Shown: piece by piece, positions 1-9,260 of the stretch
Layout: the number at the start of each line of letters is the position of its first letter
Numbering within the stretch: position 1 is the first letter of the stretch
Source: Oscillospiraceae bacterium
Lineage (GTDB): Bacteria; Bacillota; Clostridia; Oscillospirales; Oscillospiraceae
DNA length: 59,376 nt
NCBI GenBank assembly: GCA_017458335.1
Contig: JAFTFT010000011.1
Coordinates: 1 to 59,376 of the forward strand
Direction: 5' to 3'
The notes under the pieces: model-generated
What the model saw: only the letters and a program-made list of their open reading frames with translations
Told to the model about the DNA's origin: nothing
Databases searched by the model: none
Program-made: the position numbers and the translations under genes

Positions 1-1872
1 CTTCTTCGAGACGCTGCCCGCGACCTTGCCGCCGTTTGCCTCCACATAGGCCTTGAACTCGTCCCGGTTCTTGAACTGATGCACATCTCCCGTGATGACG
101 AAGGTGAGCCCGGCGCAGCTTCCCTTGACTTCCGTCACCGGTTCTGACGCTGCGATCTCGAGGATCTCCAGCAGCTCATAGAAAACGCTTCTGTTCTTTT
201 CCTCCGCATACCAGCTGCGGATACAGGCCGAGCGCTCCGGCCCCAGCCCGTTCACGCTGGCCAGGTCCGCTCCTTCCTCCAGGGCCTTGACAAACCCGGG
301 CCAGCCGTAAGCATCCACCAGCCTCTTGGCCGCATCGCCGCCGATCTGGGGGATGCTGAGCGCGGTGAGGAAGTGGACTGCGTCCGTCCCGGTGCGGGAC
401 TTTTCAATCGCCGCAAGCAGGTTGTCGCAGCTCTTCTGGCCGTAGCCTTCCAGTTCCCGGATCTCATCCGCATGGCGGGAGAGCCGGAAGACATCCGCAA
501 AGCTGTGGATGAAGCCAAGCCCCACGAAGTCCCGCATTCTCTCGATCGACAGGCCGTCGATATCCATTCCGTACTTGCTGACAAAACGTTCGAACTTTTT
601 CAGGTTCTTGGCCGGGCACTCCGGGTTGTCGCACTTCAGAGTCTGCGCTCCGCTCGGGCTTGTCGCCACAGTGACCGCTCCTTCGCAGGCCGGACAGTGC
701 TCCGGCAGGGTGTATCTGCCGATTGCTTTTGTGACGCCGATCACCTTGGGAATAATCTTGTTGGACTTGATTACCTCGATCTCTGTTTTTCCGTTCTCTC
801 CGATCCCGAGGCGCTCCATCTCACTGATGTTGACCAGGGAAGCCCGGGACACCGTGGTTCCTTCCAGTTGCACCGGATCAAAAATGGCGATCGGCGTGAT
901 CACGGTAGCGCCGCAGGACCATTCCACTTCCCGCAGGGTGGTCTGCGCCACCTCATCCTGCCACTTGAAGGCAAGGCCCGCTCGGGTGGCATGGTGGCCG
1001 GTCACGCTGCCTGTCGCGGCGTATTCGGTATCATCATAGGCAATCACCAGCCCGTCTACCGGGATCTGCATCTCGCCGCTCTCCACCCGGCGGGTCCATT
1101 CCGCAACGGTCTCGGGAAGATGCGCTGCGTCGGTCAGTTCCCGGTCAACCGTCGTAAAGCCGAGCCGATCCAGATAGTCCATGCGCCCGCCCCAGGAGAG
1201 GATCTCTTCATCCGTATGGACCAGCGTGAAGGCATTGAAGGTGACGTTGCGCTGCCGTACTTCCTCCAGGCGTTTTGCGTCCAGGCCCAGCGTGCCGGAG
1301 GCCAGGTTGCGGGGATTGGCATAGCGTTCTGCGGGGTCGGAGATGGTCGCATTCAGCTTTTCAAACTCCGGGTACGAGATGGTCGCCTCGCCGCGTACCA
1401 CCAGATGGCCGCGGTCCTCGACCTCCGGAGGGAAGCCCCTGATCGCTTCCTTCATAAAGGTGATGTTTGTCCCCACGCTGCCGTTTCCGCGGGTGAGGAT
1501 CTTCGTGAGGCGGCCGCCGTCATAGGTCAGTACCAGGGTCAGTCCGTCCAGCTTCCAGCTCAGCCAGACCGGGCGGTCTCCTGCCCATTCCTGCAGGTCT
1601 TCCACCTTTTTCGTCTTTGCCAGGGAGAGCGCGGGATATTCATGCGCTTCCTTTTCTCCGGCGATGTTGTCTTCCGCCGCGGCGTTGACCTTCTGGGTCG
1701 GGCTGTCCGGCAGGACCACTCCCGTTTCCGCCTCCAGCCGGGTCAGCTCATCGAAAAGCGCGTCCCATTCAAAGTTAGACATGATCTCATCCCGGCCGCC
1801 GTAATAAGCCTCTGAGGCCTCATTCAGCCGCCGGATCATCTCCTGCATTCTCTGCTGTTCGAGTTCTGTCAT
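1..1872 (-). CDS. ligA: NAD-dependent DNA ligase, divergent, C-terminus cut by window edge
   Basis: Seals nicks in duplex DNA using NAD+. The reading frame is open from an ATG at 1872-1870 to the left edge, about 624 residues without a stop; a GGGAG ribosome site lies 8 bases upstream. Visible in order: an N-terminal Ia-like segment, the adenylation motif KLDG with catalytic Lys107, an OB region, a four-Cys zinc finger (CPAC...CDNPEC), helix-hairpin-helix repeats (GLGP, GIGG-like) and the first part of a BRCT domain (FVITGD). Several usually invariant positions differ: the ELKLDG context is SWKLDG, the RGDGxxGED motif is RGNGSVGTN, and the Ia DAEYD motif is NFEWD. It therefore looks like a divergent clade of the family, perhaps a second ligase rather than the essential housekeeping copy. 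The family call is firm; the paralogue status is inference. Confidence 0.93.
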   Translation of the reverse strand, partial: MTELEQQRMQEMIRRLNEASEAYYGGRDEIMSNFEWDALFDELTRLEAETGVVLPDSPTQKVNAAAEDNIAGEKEAHEYPALSLAKTKKVEDLQEWAGDRPVWLSWKLDGLTLVLTYDGGRLTKILTRGNGSVGTNITFMKEAIRGFPPEVEDRGHLVVRGEATISYPEFEKLNATISDPAERYANPRNLASGTLGLDAKRLEEVRQRNVTFNAFTLVHTDEEILSWGGRMDYLDRLGFTTVDRELTDAAHLPETVAEWTRRVESGEMQIPVDGLVIAYDDTEYAATGSVTGHHATRAGLAFKWQDEVAQTTLREVEWSCGATVITPIAIFDPVQLEGTTVSRASLVNISEMERLGIGENGKTEIEVIKSNKIIPKVIGVTKAIGRYTLPEHCPACEGAVTVATSPSGAQTLKCDNPECPAKNLKKFERFVSKYGMDIDGLSIERMRDFVGLGFIHSFADVFRLSRHADEIRELEGYGQKSCDNLLAAIEKSRTGTDAVHFLTALSIPQIGGDAAKRLVDAYGWPGFVKALEEGADLASVNGLGPERSACIRSWYAEEKNRSVFYELLEILEIAASEPVTEVKGSCAGLTFVITGDVHQFKNRDEFKAYVEANGGKVAGSVSKK

Positions 1873-1942
1873 CTCTGTCGCTCCCAATTTTCAGTACTGT
1901 GTTTGATTTGCCTCTTAAAAAGATCCGCAACAAGGCATTCTT

Positions 1943-1971
1943 ATCATACCACAGGATCCTTCAATTCTCAA
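1943..1971 (-). promoter_or_regulatory. Probable promoter of the DNA ligase gene
   Basis: On the minus strand TTGAGA (1971-1966) and TATGAT (1948-1943) are separated by exactly 17 bases. It lies about 70 bases upstream of the ligase start. Confidence 0.5.
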
Positions 1972-2020
1972 ACATTTCTGATTCTTGTCCTCTGAAAAGC
2001 CGCTTTGGGAAAACCGATTC

Positions 2021-2049
2021 TGGACAGCGCAGCCGCTTCGTGTTAAGAT
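2021..2049 (+). promoter_or_regulatory. Probable promoter of the first iron-type ABC operon
   Basis: TGGACA (2021-2026) and TAAGAT (2044-2049) are spaced by 17 bases, about 40 bases before the binding-protein start codon. I see no clear iron box beside it. Confidence 0.45.
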
Positions 2050-2092
2050 AAGACAACATACAGTATTCAAAACCCGAAACGGAGGTATTCCT

Positions 2093-3172
2093 ATGAAAAA
2101 AATTCTGTCTCTCGTGCTCGTCCTTGTGCTGGTTTTCTCTCTGTGCCCGTCCGCGTTTGCGGTCAACGAGGACGTGGAGGGTGAAATTGTCATCTACTCC
2201 TCGATGTATCAGTTCGTCCTTGACATGCTGGACGAAGCGCTGAAAGAAGAGTTCCCCAACCTTGTCCCCGGCAACGACGGAAGCTTCTTTTTCTACGGCG
2301 GCACCAGCTCTCTGATCACCAAGATCTACGGTGAGATGGAGACCGGCACGCTCGACTGTGACATGATGCTGGTGGCCGAGCCTGCCCTCTCTCTGGAGCT
2401 CAAGGAAGCCGGTTATCTGGAGCCGGTCGAGATCGAGTCCCCGGACGAGCTTCTCCGCTTCCCCTACGACGAAGAGGGTTACTGGTATCCCGTCCGTGTC
2501 TGTAACATGGTTCTGGCCTACAGCCCCGAGATGGTCGACGACTGGGCCGCCAAAGGCGTGACCATTCCCCAGACCTTCGAGGCCTTCGCCAATGACCCCG
2601 CGCTCAAGGGCTACATCTCCATGGGCAACCCCATGTCGAGCGGCACCACCTTCGCCGCCGTGGCCTCTCTGACCCAGGACAACCACTACGGCGAGGATTA
2701 CCTGAAGGGTCTTGCCGCCAACAACGTCATGATTGAGTCCGGCTCCACCGCCATCACCAAGCTGCAGACCGGCGAGTGCGCCGCCATCATGATTCTGGAA
2801 GAGTCCATTCTCAAGGCCCTCAAAGATGCCGAAGACGCCGGCACGCCGCTCACCAATCTCGCATGCATCTATCCCGAGGACGGCGTGGTGCTGATCCCCT
2901 CCACCGTGATGACGGTCGCCGAAGAGCACAGCAAGAACGTCAACACCGAGGCCTGCGAGGCGGTTGAGCAGTGGTTTCTGAGTGAAGATGCCCAGAAGCT
3001 GATTCTTGAGGGTTTCATGCACTCCGTCTTCAAGGGTATGAAGGAGATCCCCCACGGCTCCATCGATACCGAGCAGCTTATCGAGAAGGATCTCGGCGTC
3101 GACTGGGAGAATGCCTATCACAACCGTGAGGCGATCAACACCGCCTGGACCGAGATCGTCACGACGAAATAA
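2093..3172 (+). CDS. Iron(III)-type ABC transporter substrate-binding protein
   Basis: Extracytoplasmic binding protein (359 residues) that delivers its ligand to the downstream permease. An ATG at 2093 is preceded by GGAGG at 2081-2085; a longer in-frame start at 1985 has no such site. Residues 1-23 form a signal peptide (MKKILSLVLVLV...SAFA) and the mature part starts with the strand pattern GEIVIYSSM typical of the AfuA/FbpA periplasmic family. No lipobox Cys is obvious at the cleavage site. It is the first gene of a three-gene importer operon with a fused permease and an FbpC-like ATPase. Ferric iron is the family's usual ligand, but relatives bind phosphonates, thiamine or polyamines, so the ligand is inferred. 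A strong hairpin follows the gene. Confidence 0.88.
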   Translation: MKKILSLVLVLVLVFSLCPSAFAVNEDVEGEIVIYSSMYQFVLDMLDEALKEEFPNLVPGNDGSFFFYGGTSSLITKIYGEMETGTLDCDMMLVAEPALSLELKEAGYLEPVEIESPDELLRFPYDEEGYWYPVRVCNMVLAYSPEMVDDWAAKGVTIPQTFEAFANDPALKGYISMGNPMSSGTTFAAVASLTQDNHYGEDYLKGLAANNVMIESGSTAITKLQTGECAAIMILEESILKALKDAEDAGTPLTNLACIYPEDGVVLIPSTVMTVAEEHSKNVNTEACEAVEQWFLSEDAQKLILEGFMHSVFKGMKEIPHGSIDTEQLIEKDLGVDWENAYHNREAINTAWTEIVTTK

Positions 3173-3210
3173 GCTCTCCCTATTCCAAACTCTCTCTGTT
3201 TTATCGTTTC

Positions 3211-3240
3211 GGGCAAAGGAGCAGGCCTGTTCCTTTGCCC
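3211..3240 (+). terminator. Intercistronic hairpin after the binding-protein gene
   Basis: A near-perfect inverted repeat has arms GGGCAAAGGA (3211-3220) and TCCTTTGCCC (3231-3240) around an inner CAGGCCTG palindrome, followed by TTTATC. It probably acts as a partial terminator or a 3' stabiliser, giving more binding protein than permease. Confidence 0.75.
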
Positions 3241-3261
3241 TTTATCAAAGAAGGTGCGCCT

Positions 3262-5748
3262 ATGCAATCATCACTGCCGTCCCGGAACCGCTCCGCCCTC
3301 GCGGGGAAGCTCCTGCTGCTGGGCTTCTTTCTGCTCGGCCTCTGGATCGTTTTCTACGGTCTGCGCGGCATGCGGGAATACGCGGCCTCCGGCTTCAGCT
3401 CGGAGACAGCGTATCAGGCAATCTATCACCTGCACCGGGAGACGGAAACCGCCTGGAACCGGAAGCTGTCACCCCAGCTGAAAGCTCTGTCCGGCGAGGA
3501 TCAGCTGCGCCTGCAGGAACTGACCGAACAGCTTGCCTCCTCCGCCTGGGAAAAGCAGAAGAAGGGCGGCGCCGCACTGGCGGACCTGCTCGCCGAAGAA
3601 GATGAAGACGAGCGCGAGGCGCTTGCGCAGAAGCTTCTCTATGCGGCCTATCTTGTAAACGGCCCCAAGGTGAGCACCGCAAACCGGAAGGCCGTCACAG
3701 CGCTGAGCGGCGACGAGGCCGGGGCCTTTCGTCTGCAGCTTCTCCGCTGTCTGTGCGACGAATCGGCCGAACTTCCGCCGACGGCGCAGAAGCTGGCCGG
3801 AGACTTAAGCGGAGAAGAACGTGCCGCCATGCTGATGCAGACCTGGTATGTCAGCAACGGCTCCGCCGACTCTGGTATAACCGAGCAGGTCAACACGCTG
3901 AAGAAGACTGTCCGGGACAAGTCGGCCCAGCTTGACGCCTTCCGCATGATCGCCCGCGGTGAGGTCTCCGTGACGGATCAGCTGGTGGTCGGACACAGCC
4001 GGACGGCGATTCTGATCGGCGTGATCATCGCCTTCAACGCGCTGCTCCTGGCTGTTCTGATGGCTGGCGATCGGACCTGGCAGCTGGATGTCAAGTGGCT
4101 GATCATTCTGCTGATCGTGGACTTCCTGCTCCTGTTTCAGCTCATGCCGCTGGTCTACATGCTGGTCAAGGCCTTCTTCCCGGAGGGCAGTTTCTCCCTC
4201 GAAACCATCCGCCGCCTGCACACCTACCCGCTGAATCTGGACGCGGTGAAAAACACGCTTATCGCAGCGAGCGCGACCATGGTGTTCGGAACGCTGCTCG
4301 CCTTCCCGCTGGCCTGGCTTGTGGGCCGCACGAATCTGTACGGTCGGAAGTTTTTCCGCGCGCTCTTTGTGCTCACCTACATGGTTCCGCCCTATGTCGG
4401 CGCCATGGCCTGGCTCCGCCTGCTCAATCCCAACGTCGGCACGGTCAATCAGTGGCTGCGCGCCCTTCTCCGCCTCAGCGACGCCCCGGGCCCCCTGAAC
4501 GTCTACAGTCTGCCCGGGATGATCTGGGTGCTGACCAGCTTCTACTATCCCTACGCCTTCATCACCATCAGCCGCGCCATGGAGAAGATGGATCCCTCTC
4601 TGGAGGAGGCCAGCCGTGTCAGCGGGGCCTCTCCGCTCAAGACCGTGTTCACCGTGACGCTGCCCATGATGCTGCCCTCGCTGATCTCCGGTGCGCTGCT
4701 GGTTTTCGTGAGCGCCATGAGCTGCTACGGCATTCCCTCGATCATCGGCAGTCCCGGGCGCGTACACACCGTCACCACGCGCATTGTGGAATATGTCTCT
4801 CTGGGCCAGCAGGGGCTTAACGACGCCACCGGCATGGCGGTGTTCCTGATGCTGCTGGCGGTGATCATTCTGTTCCTCTCGGATGTGGTTCTGGCAAAGC
4901 GGCAGTATATCACCGTGTCCGGCAAGTCCGTTCAGCCCGCCCTGGTGGAGCTGCGCCGCTGGAGAGTTCCGCTCACCGTGCTGGTCTCGCTCTTCGCGGT
5001 GATCGTCATCCTGATCCCCTTCACCACGATCCTGCTCACTTCCTTCAAGATCGATGTCGGCAAAAGTGCCCTGCAGGCCGGCAACTTCACCCTCAACAAC
5101 TGGAAGACGGTCTTCGGCCGGGTGGAAACCGTCAACAGTCTGAAGAACTCTTTTGTCTTCGCTTCCGTCGCGGCCACCGTCGGCATCGTCATCGCCTGCA
5201 CCATGAGCTATCTGCTGCAGCGCACACGCATCCGCGGACGCAAGGTCCCGGATTTCCTCATTACCCTGGGCTCCGGCACGCCCTCGGTCGTCATCGCCCT
5301 GGGTCTCATCATGACGATGAAGGGGAACTTCGGCATCAACATCTACAACACCGCCTATATCATGATCATCGCCTACCTGATCAAATACCTGATGATGGGC
5401 ATGCGCACCGTGGTCTCCGCCATGAGCCAGATTCATGTTTCCCTCGAGGAGAGCAGCCAGGTCTCCGGCGCGAGCTGGACCCGCACGATGTTCCGGATCA
5501 CGGGGCCGCTGATCTTTCCCTCCATCGCGGCGGGCTGGTTTCTCATCTTCATTCCCAGCTTCTATGAGCTCTCCATGACGACCCTGCTCTACTCCAGCAC
5601 GACCAAAACCATCGGCTTCCAGCTCTATGAGTACTGGACCTTTACCAGCCAGCCGATGAGCTGTGCGATGGCCTTCGGCATTCTGCTGATCGTCATGCTC
5701 ATCAACTTCATTCTCCACCGCCTGACGAAGGGCGAGTTCTCCATCTGA
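3262..5748 (+). CDS. Fused iron-type ABC permease with an extra N-terminal extracytoplasmic domain
   Basis: Membrane part of the importer (828 residues). Two permease halves are fused, each with an EAA loop for ATPase docking: EEASRVSGASPL near residue 448 and EESSQVSGASWT near 730. The likely start is the ATG at 3262 with GAAGG upstream. Unlike a standard FbpB, the protein opens with one membrane segment (about 17-34), followed by about 200 hydrophilic, Glu/Lys/Ala-rich residues, before the next segment near 248-270. That stretch should lie outside the cytoplasm and I recognise no domain in it. It sits between the binding protein and the ATPase in one operon. The permease call is firm; a role for the extra domain (receptor docking or sensing) is only a guess. 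Confidence 0.9.
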   Translation: MQSSLPSRNRSALAGKLLLLGFFLLGLWIVFYGLRGMREYAASGFSSETAYQAIYHLHRETETAWNRKLSPQLKALSGEDQLRLQELTEQLASSAWEKQKKGGAALADLLAEEDEDEREALAQKLLYAAYLVNGPKVSTANRKAVTALSGDEAGAFRLQLLRCLCDESAELPPTAQKLAGDLSGEERAAMLMQTWYVSNGSADSGITEQVNTLKKTVRDKSAQLDAFRMIARGEVSVTDQLVVGHSRTAILIGVIIAFNALLLAVLMAGDRTWQLDVKWLIILLIVDFLLLFQLMPLVYMLVKAFFPEGSFSLETIRRLHTYPLNLDAVKNTLIAASATMVFGTLLAFPLAWLVGRTNLYGRKFFRALFVLTYMVPPYVGAMAWLRLLNPNVGTVNQWLRALLRLSDAPGPLNVYSLPGMIWVLTSFYYPYAFITISRAMEKMDPSLEEASRVSGASPLKTVFTVTLPMMLPSLISGALLVFVSAMSCYGIPSIIGSPGRVHTVTTRIVEYVSLGQQGLNDATGMAVFLMLLAVIILFLSDVVLAKRQYITVSGKSVQPALVELRRWRVPLTVLVSLFAVIVILIPFTTILLTSFKIDVGKSALQAGNFTLNNWKTVFGRVETVNSLKNSFVFASVAATVGIVIACTMSYLLQRTRIRGRKVPDFLITLGSGTPSVVIALGLIMTMKGNFGINIYNTAYIMIIAYLIKYLMMGMRTVVSAMSQIHVSLEESSQVSGASWTRTMFRITGPLIFPSIAAGWFLIFIPSFYELSMTTLLYSSTTKTIGFQLYEYWTFTSQPMSCAMAFGILLIVMLINFILHRLTKGEFSI

Positions 5749-5762
5749 AAGGGGAAAGACCG

Positions 5763-6836
5763 ATGGCAACCGTGAATATTCAGAACGTCACCAAAGCATT
5801 CGGGGACAACGTGGTGCTCCGTGAGTTCAGCGCGACCTTCCGTGACGGCGAATTCATCACGCTTCTCGGCCCGTCCGGCTGCGGAAAGACGACCATGCTC
5901 CGCATCATCGCGGGCTTTGAAAAGCCCACCTCGGGTGAGGTATTCATCGACGGAACGCTGGTCTCGGGCGGCAAAACCTTCATTCCGCCGGAAAAGCGCG
6001 GCATCGGCATGGTTTTCCAGAGCTACGCCGTCTGGCCGCATATGAACGTGTTTGACAACGTGGCCTATCCCCTGACCATCCGGCATGTGCCCAGGGCCGA
6101 GATCAGAACCAGTGTGGAGCGCGTCCTCGGCATCGTGCATCTGAGCCGGTACGCCGATCGTTTCCCCAGCCAGCTCTCCGGAGGCCAGCAGCAGCGTGTT
6201 GCGCTGGCCCGCGCCCTGATAGCGGAACCGAAGCTTCTGCTGCTGGATGAGCCGCTGAGCAACCTCGACGCCAAGCTGCGCGAGTCCATGCGCTTTGAGA
6301 TCAAGGAGATCCAGCGCAGGCTGGGCATCACCGTGGTCTACGTGACCCATGACCAGACCGAAGCCATGACCATGAGCGACCGGATCTTCCTCATCAACCG
6401 CGGCGAGATTCAGCAGTGCGGCACGCCGCAGGAGATCTACAACAATCCTGTCAACCAGTTTGTCGCGGATTTTCTGGGCAAGGTGGACTTCTTCAAAGGC
6501 GAGGCAAAAGACGGCAGAATCGTCTTCCCTGCCATGGGCGGACAGAGCATCCCCTACGCCGGTCCCAGGACGGGAAAGGTCGACGTTGCCATCCGGCCGG
6601 AGAATCTTTTCTTCGCGGAGGACGGCGTCCTGCAGGGCGTTCTGGAAACCCAGTACTATCTCGGTGATGTGGACGACTGCCGCGTGCGTGTGGGTGATAC
6701 TCTGGTGCGCGTCATTACCAACGGCTATGACCACCAGAGTCTCCGGGACGGTCAGGCCGTCAGCCTCGGCGTACGGGACTTTATGGTTTTCGAAGATGAC
6801 GGACTTCTGGAACAGATGCTGGAGATCAACACCTGA
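5763..6836 (+). CDS. Iron-type ABC transporter ATP-binding protein (FbpC/AfuC-like)
   Basis: Cytoplasmic ATPase of 357 residues that powers the preceding permease; the start lies 14 bases after the permease stop, with AAAGGGGAAAG upstream. Walker A is GPSGCGKTT, the signature is LSGGQQQRV, Walker B is LLLLDEPLSNLD, and the switch His is in VTHDQTEAM. The C-terminal 120 residues form a TOBE-like regulatory domain (for example VAIRPENLFF). The length matches the FbpC/PotA/MalK group. The context of an iron-type binding protein and a fused permease favours ferric uptake, but this ATPase group serves several substrates. Confidence 0.93.
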   Translation: MATVNIQNVTKAFGDNVVLREFSATFRDGEFITLLGPSGCGKTTMLRIIAGFEKPTSGEVFIDGTLVSGGKTFIPPEKRGIGMVFQSYAVWPHMNVFDNVAYPLTIRHVPRAEIRTSVERVLGIVHLSRYADRFPSQLSGGQQQRVALARALIAEPKLLLLDEPLSNLDAKLRESMRFEIKEIQRRLGITVVYVTHDQTEAMTMSDRIFLINRGEIQQCGTPQEIYNNPVNQFVADFLGKVDFFKGEAKDGRIVFPAMGGQSIPYAGPRTGKVDVAIRPENLFFAEDGVLQGVLETQYYLGDVDDCRVRVGDTLVRVITNGYDHQSLRDGQAVSLGVRDFMVFEDDGLLEQMLEINT

Positions 6837-6854
6837 TTTCGATTTTCTTAGAGA

Positions 6855-6881
6855 AAATGCCACCCCGAAGGGTGGCACTTT
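6855..6881. terminator. Bidirectional terminator between the ABC operon and the phosphatase gene
   Basis: The arms TGCCACCC and GGGTGGCA (6858-6865, 6870-6877) enclose a CGAA loop. A-rich sequence precedes it and T-rich sequence follows, so it can stop the two convergent genes. Confidence 0.85.
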
Positions 6882-8690
6882 CTATTTCTGTTTACTATTG
6901 GGTCCTTTATACGTCAGGCACAGCATGGTCATGTCGTCGAACTGTTCCGCATCGCCGACGAAAGCATCTACGGCGTCCTTCACCCCGGTGAGAATCTCCC
7001 GCGGCGAGGCGTTCGCAAATGCGTTCAGTGCCCCAAGCATTCTTTCGGTTCCGAACAGTTCTCCCTTTTCGTCGGTTGCCTCCGGGACGCCATCGGTGTA
7101 CAGGAAGAGTTTATCGCCTTTCTCCAGCTGCAGTTCATACTCCCGATAGCGTACGTCGGCAAGGCCTCCGACCACGAAACTGTGCCTGTCCCTGCACAGC
7201 CGGAAACAGCCGTCCTGCATCACCGCCGGATACTCGTGCCCGGCATTTGCCGCTCTGATTGTTCCGGTGCTGATCTCCAGAATTCCCATCCAGACCGTCA
7301 CAAACATCTCCATCTGGTTGTTCGCGCAGATCAGATCATTCGTCATCGCAAGGATCTCTCCGACCGGCTTGCCGAGCATGGCGTTGTTTTTCAGGATCAC
7401 TTTGGACACCATCATGAACAATGCGCCCGGTACGCCTTTTCCGCTCACATCCGCCATCACCAAAGCCAGATGATCCTCGTCGATCATGAAAAAGTCGTAG
7501 AAATCCCCGCCGACTTCTCTGGCCGGTCTCATGCTCGCGTACAGATCGAATTCTTCTCTCTCCGGGAAAGGGGGAAAGATGTTGGGGAGCATACTGTTCT
7601 GAATCCGGGTCGCCATGTTCAATTCGGTTTTGATCCGTTCTTTTTCTGACGTCAGTGTTCTGAGGTTCTCGGTGTTTTCCACGATCCGGATCTGCATCGA
7701 ACGAATTTCCCGGCTGAGATCGCCGAGCTCATTCTGAGCCGGGATCTCAACCCGGCTGATTCTGTCCGCGGGCAGGGTTCCGTCTTCCTCCGGCGCAAAC
7801 TCCGTCGCCGCCTGCGAGAGCGCAGCGATCGGCTTTGTGATATGACGCCGCAACAGGTAGATGCAGACGACCGACGCCACTGCTGTCAGAGCAAGGACGT
7901 ACAGGATGCCCCGTATCACAAATCCGCGAAACTCCTTCACCGCCTCTGTCATATCATATTCCAGCCAGAGCCGGCCTTCCGCACCGTCCAGATCAAAAAG
8001 CACACAGCGCAGGAGCTGGTAGTTCGAAAGGACCTTCATCATGCGAGGAGTCTCAAATTCTGTCGGCGGCAGTTCGAAGAAGCTTTCTTTGAGGCCGAAG
8101 TCGTCAAGCCAGTCGCTGTCGTTGTTGCCCTTTTCATCGTAGGATACCCGGTATACGGTTCCGTCCTTGAGCACTTCGACACCGACTGCATCCAGATCGA
8201 TGGCCTCCATCGCATCTCTGACCGACAGGTCATAGGCGATGATATCGAAGAAAAGGCTCTCTCTGCCATATACGGGATCATTGCCCGTGAAGGACGGCGT
8301 CTCATCCATCCAGTCCAGGAAATGGTCATCTTCCGTAAAATGAGATTCCCGTGCCGCCTGCATTTCTTCCGTACCGAAAAGCTCTGCAAAGTAGGACAGA
8401 TATGGCGTAAAGTCTTCTGCCTTCACTTCATATTCCGACAGTTTTTTTGTAAACGGATCCAGGATCGCCCTGCGATAATTCACAGCGCTGATTGCCACCA
8501 GCAGCAGGGAGATACCAAGCGTGATTGCAACAATCAGGAGGTTTACCTGAACAGCCAGAGACATCCGGCGGCGCCTGTGCGTTGATTTTCTGTTCTCTGA
8601 TTCTATCTCAGTATATTGAATCTTCATACCGTTTTCTGATTCACGATCTCTGCTTCTTTCCCTGCAGACCTCGTGTTTCCCATCCTTCAT
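6882..8690 (-). CDS. Membrane-bound SpoIIE/RsbU-type PP2C phosphatase with HAMP domain
   Basis: Likely a signal-controlled serine phosphatase acting on an anti-sigma antagonist or a similar STAS partner. From the longest start: membrane segment about 48-70, an extracytoplasmic sensor of about 180 residues, a second segment about 255-277, a HAMP-like linker, a short coiled coil, then a SpoIIE phosphatase domain to the end. Seen motifs are [25 protein letters not shown] and [14 protein letters not shown], which carry the metal-binding Asp/Gly residues. The true start is uncertain: ATG at 8690 or the in-frame ATG at 8627, neither with a strong ribosome site. No partner anti-sigma kinase or STAS gene is visible nearby, so the target is unknown. 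It converges on the iron importer operon. Confidence 0.88.
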   Translation of the reverse strand: MKDGKHEVCRERSRDRESENGMKIQYTEIESENRKSTHRRRRMSLAVQVNLLIVAITLGISLLLVAISAVNYRRAILDPFTKKLSEYEVKAEDFTPYLSYFAELFGTEEMQAARESHFTEDDHFLDWMDETPSFTGNDPVYGRESLFFDIIAYDLSVRDAMEAIDLDAVGVEVLKDGTVYRVSYDEKGNNDSDWLDDFGLKESFFELPPTEFETPRMMKVLSNYQLLRCVLFDLDGAEGRLWLEYDMTEAVKEFRGFVIRGILYVLALTAVASVVCIYLLRRHITKPIAALSQAATEFAPEEDGTLPADRISRVEIPAQNELGDLSREIRSMQIRIVENTENLRTLTSEKERIKTELNMATRIQNSMLPNIFPPFPEREEFDLYASMRPAREVGGDFYDFFMIDEDHLALVMADVSGKGVPGALFMMVSKVILKNNAMLGKPVGEILAMTNDLICANNQMEMFVTVWMGILEISTGTIRAANAGHEYPAVMQDGCFRLCRDRHSFVVGGLADVRYREYELQLEKGDKLFLYTDGVPEATDEKGELFGTERMLGALNAFANASPREILTGVKDAVDAFVGDAEQFDDMTMLCLTYKGPNSKQK

Positions 8691-8754
8691 GAATATATGC
8701 TCTGCATTTCAATGTATAACCGGTTTTCGGCAGGTTCCCTGGTTATATTTACCG

Positions 8755-8783
8755 ATTATACAGCATAATATTCCTCTTTTCAA
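8755..8783 (-). promoter_or_regulatory. Probable promoter of the phosphatase gene
   Basis: TTGAAA (8783-8778) and consensus TATAAT (8760-8755) on the minus strand are spaced by 17 bases, about 65 bases before the ATG at 8690. Confidence 0.65.
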
Positions 8784-9028
8784 TTCCGGCAGCCTGTTCC
8801 TTTCATGCTGAGGATGGTTCTCAACATCTTAGATGATTACAGAAGGTACAGGAAGTCACAGGTAGCTTCCTGACGTTTTACAAGATGTCAAAGGAAGTGC
8901 CGAAAATGATACTTTCACAGTTATCCGCATGAATATATAATATGAGTAAAATGTTTCACTTTGCGCCATTTTCTCTCCTTGGTTGCCCTCTGAAGAGTTT
9001 TCTCGGCCAACAAACTGCTTTTATAAAA
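8784..9028. other. Non-coding stretch between the phosphatase promoter and the tRNA terminator
   Basis: No convincing gene is seen. The stretch is AT-rich, with a weak hairpin (CAGGAAG at 8849-8855 and CTTCCTG at 8866-8872) and a TATAAT-like run near 8937-8942 that leads to no gene. Confidence 0.5.
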
Positions 9029-9079
9029 AAGATAAGAAGCCCTGACTCCTGTTATTAAGGGGGGTGGGCTTCCTATCTT
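9029..9079 (-). terminator. Terminator of the tRNA-Leu gene
   Basis: The arms GATAAGAAGCCC (9031-9042) and GGGCTTCCTATC (9066-9077) pair with one mismatch. Read on the minus strand the hairpin is followed by a run of six T. Confidence 0.8.
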
Positions 9080-9102
9080 TATGAGGACAAATTCTATACT
9101 TT

Positions 9103-9188
9103 TGGTGCCGGCGGCCCGACTCGAACGGGTACGCAGTTGCCTGCAAGGGATTTTAAGTCCCTGGTGTCTACCATTCCACCACGCCGGC
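9103..9188 (-). tRNA. tRNA-Leu (anticodon UAA)
   Basis: The minus strand folds as a class II tRNA. The acceptor stem is GCCGGCG paired with CGCCGGC, the anticodon loop ACTTAAAAT carries TAA, a long variable arm follows, the T loop is GTTCGAGTC, and A plus CCA are encoded at the 3' end (9106-9103). It has its own consensus promoter and terminator. Confidence 0.96.
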
Positions 9189-9207
9189 AGATGTTTTGTC
9201 GCTGTTC

Positions 9208-9236
9208 AATTTATCACCTTCGGAGGAATGTGTCAA
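9208..9236 (-). promoter_or_regulatory. Promoter of tRNA-Leu
   Basis: TTGACA (9236-9231) and TAAATT (9213-9208) on the minus strand are spaced by 17 bases and end 20 bases before the mature tRNA. Confidence 0.8.
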
Positions 9237-9260
9237 GCGAAAGCGCACTTTTCTCCCCGA

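Noticed and set aside
373-1815. Long plus-strand open frame of 480 codons
   Set aside because: It lies antisense to the ligase gene, whose motifs are unmistakable; the frame is a by-product of high GC content.
8849-8872. Possible small RNA hairpin in the intergenic region
   Set aside because: The stem is only seven pairs and there is no promoter or T tract, so no RNA gene can be supported.
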